Positions 49,976-60,210 of a DNA stretch of 64,000 bases are shown in pieces. The position numbers were made by a program, and so were the translations under genes. The notes beneath the pieces are model-generated. The model did not search any database. It was given only the letters and a program-made list of their open reading frames with translations, and was not told the DNA's origin. The stretch is from Sanderia malayensis (Eukaryota; Cnidaria; Scyphozoa; Semaeostomeae; Pelagiidae), in the NCBI GenBank assembly GCA_013076295.1, contig RQOL01000463.1, positions 1-64,000 of the forward strand. Reading direction: 5' to 3'. Positions within the stretch are counted from its first letter, which is position 1. Every line of letters begins with the position of its first letter.

Positions 49976-51192
49976 ATTTTGGGTGTTTGAATTTTTGAAC
50001 TCTGATTTAGAGCATAGTTGAATTCCTTGACCCGTTTAGTTTGATTTAATTTACTTGGGCATAAACACAAGTTGGTATTTGAGTAATATTTGCGTCCAGC
50101 AAACAAAGCTTTTTATACTTTTGTCATTGATTCCATTGTTCATTGATTCACAATTCATCTTCACCTGTTCGCAATTGCATCTTATTTCATTCAACAATGC
50201 AAGGATCACATCATAGCTCCATCCATAACATTTTAAGACATTTTTTTAGTTCCTTTGTCATATTCCGGAAAATACAATTTCCCTATTACAAACACAATTT
50301 AGCTACCTATCCTTGGTTGCCAAATCGTAAAAAAATAAATTAAAACATTAATCAAACAATTAAAAGCATAGGCGCCGACTTTTATTCTTCCCAGGGGGGG
50401 CTCAAAATTAAAAAAAAAATTGGAAAAATAAAAAAGTAGAAAAACTTCCTGTCACTTTTAAATAACGTACAATATACACATGTATTATGTATAATAAAAC
50501 ACAAAACATTGCAGTAAAACAGATATAACATCATGGTCTACAGTATCATCAGTTCAATTCTTTGATTAGTGTTTCTTCAATAAAATAAACGTGTTTTTTC
50601 AGATCACAAACAAAATTCCCAGGGGGGGCTGAGCCCCCCCCCATAGAAATTTCCAGAGGGGGCTTGAGCCCCCAAGCCCCCACGTAGTCGGCGCCTATGA
50701 TTAAAAGCTAATCAAGGTTCTTCAACCCTACATCCCAGACACCAGTCAGACTTTGAAGCTAAGCGAAGCTGACAGCAGACAGATTGGCGTAGCCCCCGCG
50801 TTGCCTTGATATAAACAGTCATATTCGCAATGTATAGTACCATTTCTATTTTTAATTTGCATCCCAAGTAGAGAATGTCATATCAATAAACGTTGAATCT
50901 TTGGCATGCTGCTTGTCTATGTATCCCCTTAATGGAATTACATGCTTTTATTTATTAATATTTGATGAACTCATGCAAATTGAAACTGGTGGCCAGATAT
51001 AATTTGAAAACGATTAAATCCGCTATTTATTAGTCTGCTCTGTGAGAAGTTTTGATAGAACACCAACACTAAGGTTATACAACGAGAAAACGTGCGAAAA
51101 TTCTGCGAAGATTATTTCTCGAGTGTTAAAACAATCGTCTATAAAGAAACTATAGAATTGTAGAAGTCAGTCTGGTCTCGCCTTGAACGGCC
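49976..51192. other. Non-coding stretch between FLASH-like and K2P genes
   Basis: Probably the FLASH-like 3' UTR (an AATAAA occurs at 50334-50339), then a hAT-type MITE (50367-50699), then the K2P upstream region. Frames present are short and featureless. Confidence 0.5.
50367..50699. mobile_element. hAT-type MITE with 8-bp target duplication
   Basis: Ends CATAGGCGCCGACT and AGTCGGCGCCTATG are perfect inverted repeats. ATTAAAAG flanks it on both sides (50359-50366 and 50700-50707), a perfect 8-bp target-site duplication as made by hAT transposases. Subterminal G- and C-runs pair with each other. The 333-bp element has no coding capacity. Confidence 0.92.
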
Positions 51193-52731
51193 ATGGCAAT
51201 CGTGTTATTAAAGAATCGTCTTCCCGCCGTTCCTGCCAGTAAGCGAATGATGATTTGGTGCATGTTTAAGAAATTTGCTTTCCGTTTCTTCATAGTCGTC
51301 TTTTACACAGGTATTGGCGCGGCGGTGTTCATGACTATCGAAGAGGGGCCTACTACTACTACAGCAAGTAGCAGCAAGAACAATGCACTCAAATCTAATG
51401 AAACTGCACCATCCATCACCCGACAACGTTGTCTCGCAATAACAAATTTATCAGTTTCTAGCTTCGCGAATGAAATGAGAATGAAGCTTGCTAATGCAAC
51501 TGATGCGTTTGCTCTGAAAGCAATCGCAAACGAGATCCTACTGTATTCAACAAGTGCAAACAAATCAACCTCTTGTAACAAGGAGCCTGCTAGCAGCATT
51601 GTGAACAAGAATTCTACTGAAGAAAAGTTCAATAAATGGTTGTATTTCTCTTTTATAACCATCATGACAATAGGTGGGTGTACTTAACCGTCTGTTTGTG
51701 TTGTCATGTTATAGTATGGTAGAAGTTAGTATTAATGATTTTGATAGATCTCAGCATTGCTGGGTACAATTGACATCTAGTTTCCCACTGCCTAAGCCTT
51801 TGCAGGTCAACTTTATTATTTGGCTTCGCATTCAGGTGTTAGTTGCTAGTACAGCTCTAATGATGCAGTAATGGCAGCAACCTGCTGCTCCTAACTGCAT
51901 AAAGCAGCGTTTTATGTTATGTTATCGTACCATTGCTACGAATATACGTTGCTGGCAGCAGTGGTACGATAACATTGTATGCTATACTTTATGCTATACA
52001 GCATACAATGTTATTGTATTGTACCAATGCTGTGTCAGCACTAACAACAATAAAGCTCAATGGATTTTCTTCCAGGCTACGGTGATGTCACAGCAAAAAC
52101 GTACTGGGGCAAGGGATTCGTTATCATATTTTCAGTCATTGGTATTCCGTTGATGTTGTGGCTTTTGGCCTTAAGTGGACAAATTCAAACAGCCTGTTTG
52201 CGTGAATTGACAAGGCTTATTTACAACGCAAAAAGAAAAGTATGTGGCAAACAGTCGGTCAAATCAAAGAGAAAGGCCGACGCTTTAACAACGTTTCTAT
52301 CAGCACTGTTGGTTATTATTGTGCACATAATAGGAGCAGCAAGCATTCACGAAAGCCAAGGCTGGTCTTTCTTTGATAGTCTTTATTTTTGGTTTTGTAC
52401 AACGGCGACCATTGGCTATGGGGATTTTGTGTCCGGTCCGATGAAATTAAGCACCGGTATTGTGTGGCTACTCGCGAAATTATTTGCCTTGGCACAAATG
52501 GCCGGGCTGATAAACACGGTTTTGTGCTGGCTCGAAGCGAGAAACTTTGCGAGAATGGCCTACGAAGCGAAAAAACTATCACAAACGCTCCGCAAGAAAG
52601 GGAAATACGACTTAAAAAAAGAGATCTATCACAATAACAGTGAAGTGGCAGCGCAAGTAACGAAAAAAAGCGTAGAAAACAAAAGTACAATCCAGTTGAA
52701 GGAAATTACTTTTGATGAGAGAAAAAGCTAA
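51193..52731 (+). CDS. Two-pore-domain potassium (K2P) channel
   Basis: Two exons, 51193-51673 and 52076-52731, 378 residues. K2P channels carry background K+ current at the plasma membrane. Order: M1 (about 28-47), a long extracellular loop with many Asn-X-Ser/Thr sites, P1 with TIGYGD (159-164), M2 (about 173-192), a basic cytosolic loop with KSKRK, M3 (about 230-250), P2 with TIGYGD (272-277), M4 (about 282-305), then a Lys-rich cytosolic tail. The intron splits the first GYG glycine codon, a position widely conserved in K2P genes. Both filters have the TIGYG signature. Subfamily cannot be fixed; the long M1-P1 loop and short tail fit several cnidarian-type K2Ps. Start: atggcaATG-type context CCATGG at 51191. 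AATAAA overlaps the stop codon. Confidence 0.95.
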
Positions 52732-52736
52732 ATAAA
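52731..52736 (+). promoter_or_regulatory. AATAAA overlapping the K2P stop codon
   Basis: The stop TAA at 52729-52731 shares its last base with AATAAA. If used, the 3' UTR would be only some tens of bases long. Confidence 0.4.
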
Positions 52737-53050
52737 AATCAAGTTTACTGCATGCACTAGCTTTTCAGAAATGAATGGCAAAATTCCCGATAGTTGAACA
52801 AAGGTAATCTAATGTGTTGGGGCGAAAAAGGTGGGGGATTCTGGGGCGTCAAAAGCTATATTTTGGGGTCCTTTTTTGAGCTATAACATCACTGTAAAGA
52901 ATTATTGTCTTGGCTCTTATAGAGTTTGTAGTATCCGAAATCTACTGTATATATTGTTGTAAATTGTAAAATTCAACGTTTTTATGTTTACCAGTATGAT
53001 GTTTCATGGCAATATAACATAACAAAGTCTTCATTTCATGACAACTAGTT

Positions 53051-54351
53051 TCATTTGCGCTCGGTAAAGTCGAGTCCTGATAATTTCTTGCAAATCTTGC
53101 AACTTTTGCGGCAGATAACATGCATGAAACTCTTCTCGATGTTGCAGTAGTAGAACTTCCACAGCAAACACTTGGCGTGCTCATTCTTACAGTTGACTGC
53201 AAAAGAACAATTGAAATGCATTATTAATCAACCCCCTGAAATATATCACTTCATAGTGCTTATTAATATTGCGTATATTGCGCATTGCATATAATATGCG
53301 TATAATATGCGCATTGCGTATATCCACGGAGGTAAGCAAGGAAGGTTTATTTAGTAATACCTTCCAGGTCAGTGCAGGACAAGCAACATTTTCTTTTCAT
53401 CTTGGAAGATTCCGTTGAGCATTTACCAGTCCGTGCCCACATGTAACACTTTGGATCTCTGTCTTTGCACAAATCTAAGAAAGCACAGCTTTATGTCAAG
53501 CTCAAAAATATCTACTAATACACATAATAAAACCAGTTAAATCTCTCAGTAAGCCAGGAACATTGCCCGTGCCCAACATCCCACCAAAGTAACCGAGAGT
53601 AACCTCTCTGAGTAGATCTAGAATCTCTGATTATTACCGTCACAGAAACAGCTTTTCTGGCAGTTGACTTTCATCCATCTTGGATTCTTGTCACATTCTC
53701 CAATCACTGCCCAGCCTGCACATCTCTTGTCGTTATCTTTATAGTTGCATCGGAGACTAATGCCTGAAAAACATGAGATTTCGATAATTTAGTATAACAA
53801 TTTTTGCGTTTTGGTACTAAAAGTTTCTAATTGTTTTCTTTTTTTTGCTACATTTCATTTTGCTTGATCGCCTCAGCCAGATGCGAGGTCTAGTTGGCTG
53901 AGGAGACCTCGGATGTGAGGTGAAAGCTCCCAAAATAATTGAATTTATATATTAATTAGTTAGTTAGCGCGTGAGAGTGTTAAAAATGAATGGCGATCAA
54001 GCAAAATGAAATGTAGTTTAGGATTTAACACTCGGGATACGATAAGAATTTTAGCAGAATCTGCTAAAAGGAGAAATATTGCTTCTTTTTTTGGGATCTA
54101 AAATTACACCCTCCTTGTTATTTTGATTGAGCATTGGACTCTTTGAAAATAGAGAGTTTAGTTTTTTTATTGTTCCCGAGACTAGTTCTAAATTTTCTTA
54201 AATTGTTGGCCCTCCTAGTTCTGACTTAAACCAGTCTCGTAACAAACGTATAATTCGGTAGCATACACCATGAAATTGTTTACTTACCTTTACATGCAAG
54301 ACAGTAGCATAAGACGATGAAAACGGTGCTTAAATATCTCGCTAACATCAT
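53051..54351 (-). CDS. Secreted protein with three ShK (ShKT/SXC) domains
   Basis: Four exons: 54351-54288, 53763-53638, 53474-53361, 53196-53051; phases agree, 149 residues. Exon 1 encodes a hydrophobic signal peptide (Met-Met start, core of Val/Phe/Ile/Leu/Cys). Exons 2, 3 and 4 each encode one domain with six cysteines in ShK order. Domain 1 has the classic WAxxGEC and NPxWM elements; domain 2 has MWxRTGKC; domain 3 has a shorter, less typical middle. ShK domains occur in cnidarian potassium-channel toxins but also in many non-toxic secreted and protease-associated proteins. The Lys-Tyr channel-blocking dyad is not evident in domains 1 and 2, so a toxin role is not shown. One domain per exon with phase-1 introns indicates duplication by exon shuffling. 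A second Met at codon 2 leaves the exact start open. Confidence 0.85.
53850..54070. repeat. Inverted-repeat family B, copy 2 (ShK-gene intron 1)
   Basis: Starts acatttcattttgcttgatc and has the inverse gatcaagcaaaatgaaatgt near 53997-54015, around a ggctgaggagacctcggatg centre; followed by agaattttagcagaatctgc. Compare 37020-37242. Confidence 0.7.
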
Positions 54352-54519
54352 GACGAAAGAGAGTTAAAAATGAGCATTAGACGTGACCAAGAACTAGTTT
54401 TTTAACTTTGATCTTCGGTTCACTTAAATTAGTTTTTTTCATACATATCAAAGTAACTGGATTATAAAAGTTGCAAAGAAAACGCTGCGCTTTTCACCAT
54501 TGTACTTGAAGAATATCTT

Positions 54520-54808
54520 CACTGAATTGAGAAACCACATATGTGAAATTAAAATATCTTTGCATTTAGAAGACGTGAGAAATTGAGAAGAAATAGCCAC
54601 ATCTTTGCGAAAGCTTTATCCAGGGAGTCTGGCCCCATGCGGGTGTTCCTGCAAACATTTGCCTAATAACACACAAGTTGCAGTTTGAATTTACTTGCTG
54701 AAAGCAGCCAAAGAATGCTCTCAATTTTGATGAAAAAAACAAAGTTTTTTCACTTGATAAAAAATTGAAAATGCCAGATGAATGAATGAATGAATGAAGA
54801 TGAATTCA
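54520..54808. repeat. Dispersed repeat family C, copy 1
   Basis: About 290 bp beginning cactgaattgagaaaccaca and ending in (tgaa)n plus gatgaattca. It is closely similar to 63598-63906 in the same orientation. The microsatellite tail at one end suggests a SINE-like element, but no pol III boxes were recognised. Confidence 0.8.
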
Positions 54809-55774
54809 ATAAATACTAAAATCGCAGCGGCAAAGGTGTTGCGCTCAAAGGCGAAAGTGCTCAAATGTTGTCTCCCCTCTACCGTTTTTCTGCTTGGCTT
54901 AATCTTTTTCGAAACCACCTAGATGTCTTCGCCTTCCACTGGACAAGCCTAGAAATTATTTTATTTTTTTCAATTCCTTATCGTTTTAGAGATATTTCCC
55001 ATTTTCTGCTTCGAAAATATTTCGCCCTTTGTTTTCCCGTAATGAGGCCTTTCTCTTTCGTGTGAGAGGATGGAGTGCGTGCTGTTCTTTCGCCTTTTGT
55101 TTTGCGTGCCGGGGGACGTGTCCAAAGCTTTGTCGCGTACTGAAGCTTTTGAATCGAACAAAACGTGTTGTGCTCGGCGACACCCTGACTATTACGGCGT
55201 CTGGATGATGTTATGTTTCTGTAGAGATCGATCGTGCGTTGTTTTGCGTTGCCAAGCCTTTTCGAAACAATGAAACCCTGTTACGTTTCGCACTTATCCA
55301 TTTGCGTCCTTTGTTGACGAGGAAAGGAAAGTGTGCAATTGATTTTTCATTTTCGAATTTTTGGGATGGGCTGGGCAGGCCAGGCAAACCGAATGGATTT
55401 ATTTTGTTGGATGGCTGTTTTATTTTTGCTGCCATTTTACTCGAGATTTCCAACTAAAAGCTTCAGGATTTAACTGGTAAGTGGCTAAGTTGTTTCTGTT
55501 TGCCTCTACTAAATTTCTTTGTACCTTCTTATCGTGTTTTCAAGATATTCTGATGAGCTGGTTTATAGAAATTTTTGCGCGCTCTAAATTTCTAAATTAT
55601 TCTTTGCTTTACAAATCTCCACTATGTCAAATCGAATACTAAACCGATGAATGATCAAATTTTGCTTTTATAAGAACAGGTTTGGATACAACGATGTAAC
55701 TCATGAATTTCAGAAACAGCAATTTCGGGATTTCACTGAACCGAAGGCGTTCTAAACACGTGGAGTTGCCCAAA

Positions 55775-55822
55775 CTGAATACTTCTAAACACCCGGTGGT
55801 GCCTGGGTGTTTAGAAGTATTC
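55775..55822. repeat. Perfect 18-bp-stem hairpin
   Basis: gaatacttctaaacaccc and gggtgtttagaagtattc flank a 10-12 base loop (ggtggtgcct). Confidence 0.85.
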
Positions 55823-56027
55823 AACTTCGGGGCCCTTCTAAAATTTTCATAATGGGCTTCTGTATTGCTTTCATGGAATTCGTGTAGTTGTAGACATGCG
55901 TTATTGAGTGCCATCTGTTGTATTAAAATTGTATATTATTTAATTGCAATCTTGAATGAAATTCATAAATTCAATCAAATTCTGTTTTCTGATATTAAGT
56001 ACTCACAAATCTGATGCTTTTTCAAAA

Positions 56028-56440
56028 AGCTTCTCTGCGTGGGGTTCGAGTTGGGGCGTTTCTACCACACTGGCTAAATAGCTCTGAAATTTGTGCATTG
56101 GGAAAAACATGGACCCGAAACAACTTGGAATGGCAAACGGGGCTCGGGATTACATGCACCGTGTTCTCGGGAGAGATTTAATCTGTATTTTTTAAATTGT
56201 TTATTCTTTAATCAAAATCTCAAATCCAGTGGATCAATTCATTCGCAATGGTTTTCTGATGTTTTTCAGAAACCTGATGTATTGTTAACGGAGCTTCTTC
56301 TCTACGTGGGTTTTGAGTTCAGGTGTTTCTGCCACGCTGAATAAAGTGCTGGATTTCTCGCATCACGGGAAAACATAGACCTGGAACAACCTGGAATGGA
56401 AACCGGGGCTCGGGGATTCTATGGACCGTGTGTTCGGTGA
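56028..56440. repeat. Imperfect tandem duplication, about 262-bp period
   Basis: The block with gggaaaaacatggaccc, acaacttggaatggc and ggggctcggg near 56100-56150 recurs, diverged, near 56365-56415 (gggaaaacatagacc, acaacctggaatgg, ggggctcgggg). No coding frame is conserved between them. Confidence 0.7.
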
Positions 56441-56577
56441 ATAGATGGAACTAATAAAACTTGCATAATTTCAACTGGAAGTATATTACTTTGCGTGTCC
56501 ATCCCACTTTGTTGAAGATCACTGTCCCACTCAGATCGAAGGCCAAAACGACAGAAACCCACCCCATTTTTGTTTAA

Positions 56578-58602
56578 GGTGGCCGGCTACAGGCTCAGGA
56601 AAAAACGACCATATTCACTCCAAACGGCTATTTTAAGAAAACCACGACACTTAGAATGATAAAATTTTCCAGGAATTGAAATAAAGACTTGGAAAAGCGA
56701 GAATTGTAAAAAAATATTGAAAATCTTGCAAACTAGACAGGGGGTTGTGTCATAAACAAACCACCTTAAATTCCGTCTGCAGCGTCTATCTTTAAGGCAC
56801 GTGAATATTTATGTCTGGGATGACATGGTAAACATTACTTGTCCTACCCTTCATGAAATGACTGTGGTGAATTTCAAAAAATATAAAGACGGGGGTTCAT
56901 ACCTGCAAAAAACTGTTTTTTCAGGAAATTTTTTTTCAATAACAGTAAATGAAAATTTGAAAACAGTCATGTCATAGAGCATTACAAAATACATATTGCA
57001 TGAAAATTTAAGACTGATATCTCAATCTAATCAAAAGTTATAGTCCGCAGACCAACTGCAGTATGCGAAAATGAAGTTTCTAGAAAACGAGCCTTAAAGT
57101 TTTGACAATATCAGCAGGCTATTTTCAAAATCCTGTGTAACTTTGCAGCTAAGAAAATGATATTTAAAACTGAACTGTGCATAATTATACCTACTGATAC
57201 AAAAAACATTAAAAAATTTTTGAATTAAGCAAAACTGTCCCAAAAAGATGGGGGTCATGTCAAAATAATATAAGTCATTTCTTCAATCGTTTTTGTCTCT
57301 CTTCCTTCACTCAGAAGATTTGTTTTCATCAACAAAACTTATGGCTCCACAGACTATTCTTCTGTCAGTGATAGCAAAACCAACATGAAAATTTCATTCA
57401 GGGGGTTTCTGGGCACCACAGGCATGAGCAATATAACCTGGTCCATTTTCTGTCACACCTTTCCGTTTGGCCCTCAGTTTCCTTCTCTGTAGTTGTGTTT
57501 TCATTGATATCTTTTTAGCAGAATGACTCAATTTTTTGCTTCTGAGTATGGCAAATTGATGTGCAAAATGAGCAGACTTGGCATTAATGTGAAACGATGT
57601 ATTTGCTTCAGCCCTTAAGCTTGTTGAGAAGCTGGACTCATTTTGGCAAATGTTACACTTGAGGGCAAACCTTTGGGCCAAGCCAAGCCTTTTTTTTCTG
57701 TTTTAACCTCTAGCAGAGAAAGTCTGCTTCTTGGACTTTTGCATTTCTTGCAAATAGCTGCCTTTAAAATGCAATCACGGAGGTTGTGTAAGTCCACCAA
57801 AGAACAGCCTTGTGCTTGTGCAAATTCAGTTTTTCTTGATTTTCTCAGTCCTAACTCTGCTGGCTTTTTCCTGTGTTCCTGGTCAAAAAGCTCTTTTTTA
57901 TTGGACTCATGTTAACAAAATAGGAATTTAAAAGCTTTTTTCGTCACATTATCCACTCGTTTGAATATTTTGTTTTGTTTGTTTGGGGTAGAACTCTCAA
58001 GCAGTAAGCTGTCCGTTGCATTTTCCAGTTCACGAGAAGGTACGGGCCTAGACTCGTCTGCATAATCTAAACCACCAGTTTCAGCCGATTTCTGACAAAG
58101 TTTGCATTACAGAATTTGCTTTTAATCTTGCTACAACGCGAGCTTTCATTATCTTGATTAATATCCTTAATCGAGATACGAAGGACGAGACAAAAATATA
58201 CGATTGTCAGATATCAAAAACTTTTTAGAAATTTTCACGTGGGAATGGTGTTCTCAAATGGGTGAAGGCAAAAAGTAGAATTTCATGCTACTTTAAGCCT
58301 GTCTATACACAGCCTCGTGTTGACAAATATCCTGAAGAAGTGTTTCAGCCATTTCGACTTCTCTGCACTTTCTTGGGGGCAAAACATTGACATTTTGTCT
58401 CCCTAACAACAGAAACACATGGTTGCTAAGGAGGTGAAATTTGGTACTTCCAAAAAAACAATGATTTTGCCCATGATATAGTTAATTCCTTGCAAAAACG
58501 GCCGAGCATCATATTTTTAAATAGTTGTAGATAAGTTTTATTGAAAAAAAAAATTTTGAAAAAAATATTTTTTGTTGACCAAACAGGCTGTAGCCGGCCA
58601 CC
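56578..58602. mobile_element. 2.0-kb DNA transposon with TTAA target duplication, decayed (Kolobok-like?)
   Basis: Ends GGTGGCCGGCTACAG and CTGTAGCCGGCCACC are perfect inverted repeats; TTAA flanks both sides (56574-56577 and 58603-58606) and the satellite unit resumes across them. TTAA duplication is shared by piggyBac and Kolobok elements. On the minus strand, frames at about 57615-57800 and 57394-57681 carry CKKCKSPR and CNICQNE with downstream His residues, a Cys-rich module like those of Kolobok-type transposases. The frames are broken by shifts and no catalytic domain is left. Confidence 0.8.
57394..57915 (-). pseudogene. Broken transposase-like Cys-rich frames inside the TTAA element
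   Basis: Two adjacent minus-strand frames with LVDLHNLRDCIL, CKKC and CNIC motifs, then a basic stretch ending near a stop at 57394. A frameshift near 57660 and a stop near 57910 separate the parts. Similarity to Kolobok N-terminal regions is from memory and uncertain. Confidence 0.4.
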
Positions 58603-59429
58603 TTAAGATCGCTGTCCCACTCAGATCGAAGGCCAAAACAACAAAAACCAACCCCACTTTTGTTTAAGATAGCTGTCCCACTCAGATCGAAGGCCAAAAC
58701 AACAGAAACCCACCCCACTTTTGTTTAAGATAGCTGTCCCACTCAGATCGAAGGCCAAAACAACAGAAACCCACCCCACTTTTGTTTAAGATAGCTGTCC
58801 CACTCAGATCGAAGGCCAAAACAACTGAAACCCACCCACTTTTGTTGAAGATCGCTGTCTCACTCAGATCGAAGGCCAAAACAACAGAAACCCACCCTAC
58901 TTCTGTTGAAGATCGCTGTTTCACTCAAAGCAAGGCCAAAACAACAGAAGCTCACACCACTTCTGTTTAAGATCACTGTCCCATTCAGGCCGAAGGGCAA
59001 AACAACATAAACCCACCCCACTTTTTTTGAAGATTACTGTCCCACGCAGATCGAAGGCCAAAACAACAGAAACCCACCCCACTTTTTTTGAAGATCGCTG
59101 TCCCACTCAGGCCGAAAGCCAAAACAACATAAACCCACCCCACTTTTTTTGAAGATCGCTGTCCCACTCAGGCCGAAGGCCAAAACAACATAAACCCACT
59201 CCACTTTTTTTGAAGATCACTGTCCCACGCAGATCGAAGGCCAAAACAACAGAAACCCACCCCACTTTTTTTGAAGATCGTTGTCCCACTCAGATCGAAG
59301 GCCAAAACAACAGAAACCCATCTCACTTTTTTTAAGATAGCTGTCCCACTCAGATCGAAGGCCAAAAGAACAGAAACCCGCCCCAATTTTGTTGAAGATC
59401 GCTGTTCCACTCACATCGAAGGCCAACAC

Positions 59430-59470
59430 ACTAGGGAGGTGGCGCGCGAAGCGCGCCAGCCTTCCTAGTT
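59430..59470. repeat. GC-rich hairpin ggcgcgcgaagcgcgcc
   Basis: ctagggaggtggcgcgc and gcgcgccagccttcctag form an imperfect hairpin with a GAA loop at the end of the 61-bp satellite. Confidence 0.75.
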
Positions 59471-59578
59471 TAAAATATAAGATTACTTGCCATAATGTTG
59501 AGTGCATTGATATATGCATAGAAACTTTTAACATACTCATGCTAACATTTTCAAAACAAATACAATGAATGGGTATAA

Positions 59579-59953
59579 GGCTGCGTTTACACGGGATCGG
59601 TTCCATTTGGAACCGTACCAAAATGATTACGATTAGGCCTCCCGTTTACACGGGAACTGTCGGAACCGTTCCAAATGGAACTGCTAGCCGTACCCAAATG
59701 GGATCGGTTAGAAAAAAGTTCCATTTGGAACCGTTTCACGGAACCGTTCCAAAATGCTCGTGTAAACGGGTGAAACGGTTCCAAAAGAGTACGGATAGGA
59801 AGTGAGGCATAAAATGTGAGCGTCATGTGGTCGTGAACAAAGGGAATCACAAAAATGGCGCCCTTTGAGCTTGTCAAGCACGCCTCCACAGCACCGCTTT
59901 GCGCAATAATTTCGAATAGTTCCAAATGGAACCGATCCCGTGTAAACGCAGCC
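59579..59953. mobile_element. MITE with GGCTGCGTTTACACGGGATC ends
   Basis: The first 35 bases (ggctgcgtttacacgggatc, ggttccatttggaac) are repeated inverted at the right end. Internal cccgtttacacggg and cgtgtaaacgggtg motifs and many GGTTCC/GGAACC half-palindromes occur. No ORF of known type. An adjoining GGAACGGTTCC cluster continues to 60003. A target duplication was not clear. Confidence 0.8.
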
Positions 59954-60210
59954 AAATTTGGAACGGTTCCAAATGGTTCCGAATGGAACCGCTCCAAATT
60001 TGAAATTTGCGTTTAATGCTTACATAACTGCTAAATAAGTAAAAGCACAACCTTTGCAATGCCTTTACATTATCAGCGTTTAGATAAAAATATTCGAGTA
60101 ATCAGAATTTCTCAAAAGAGATAAATGAATAACTGGTGTAAGGTGAAAAAAGGTAATTAAATACTTGAAATAATATTTAAAATACTTGAAGTCCAAATGA
60201 TTGTTTTCTG

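Larger units (their letters stand above)
56510..59440. repeat. 61-bp minisatellite, about 15 units, split by a transposon
   Basis: Unit: gatcgctgtcccactcagat, cgaaggccaaaacaacagaa, acccaccccacttttgttgaa. One unit lies left of the insertion (56510-56577) and about 14 lie right of it (58603-59430). Frames running through the array encode a repetitive Gly/Phe/Leu peptide and are not genes. Confidence 0.92.
54352..60210. other. Gene-free repeat-rich interval
   Basis: Between the ShK gene and the scramblase no conserved coding region was recognised. Plus-strand frames around 54865-55457 include a Cys-containing one at 55070-55273 and a good donor (ctg|gtaagt) near 55480, so an unrecognised 5' exon cannot be excluded. 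The rest is the repeats listed separately. Confidence 0.5.

Noticed and set aside
55070..55273. 67-codon Cys-containing plus-strand ORF
   Set aside because: The cysteine pattern fits no family I recognise, there is no signal peptide with a clear cleavage site, and no following exon could be linked. Noted only as a possible 5' exon.
58509..59621. Series of Gly/Phe/Leu-rich minus-strand ORFs
   Set aside because: Periodic translations of the 61-bp satellite.
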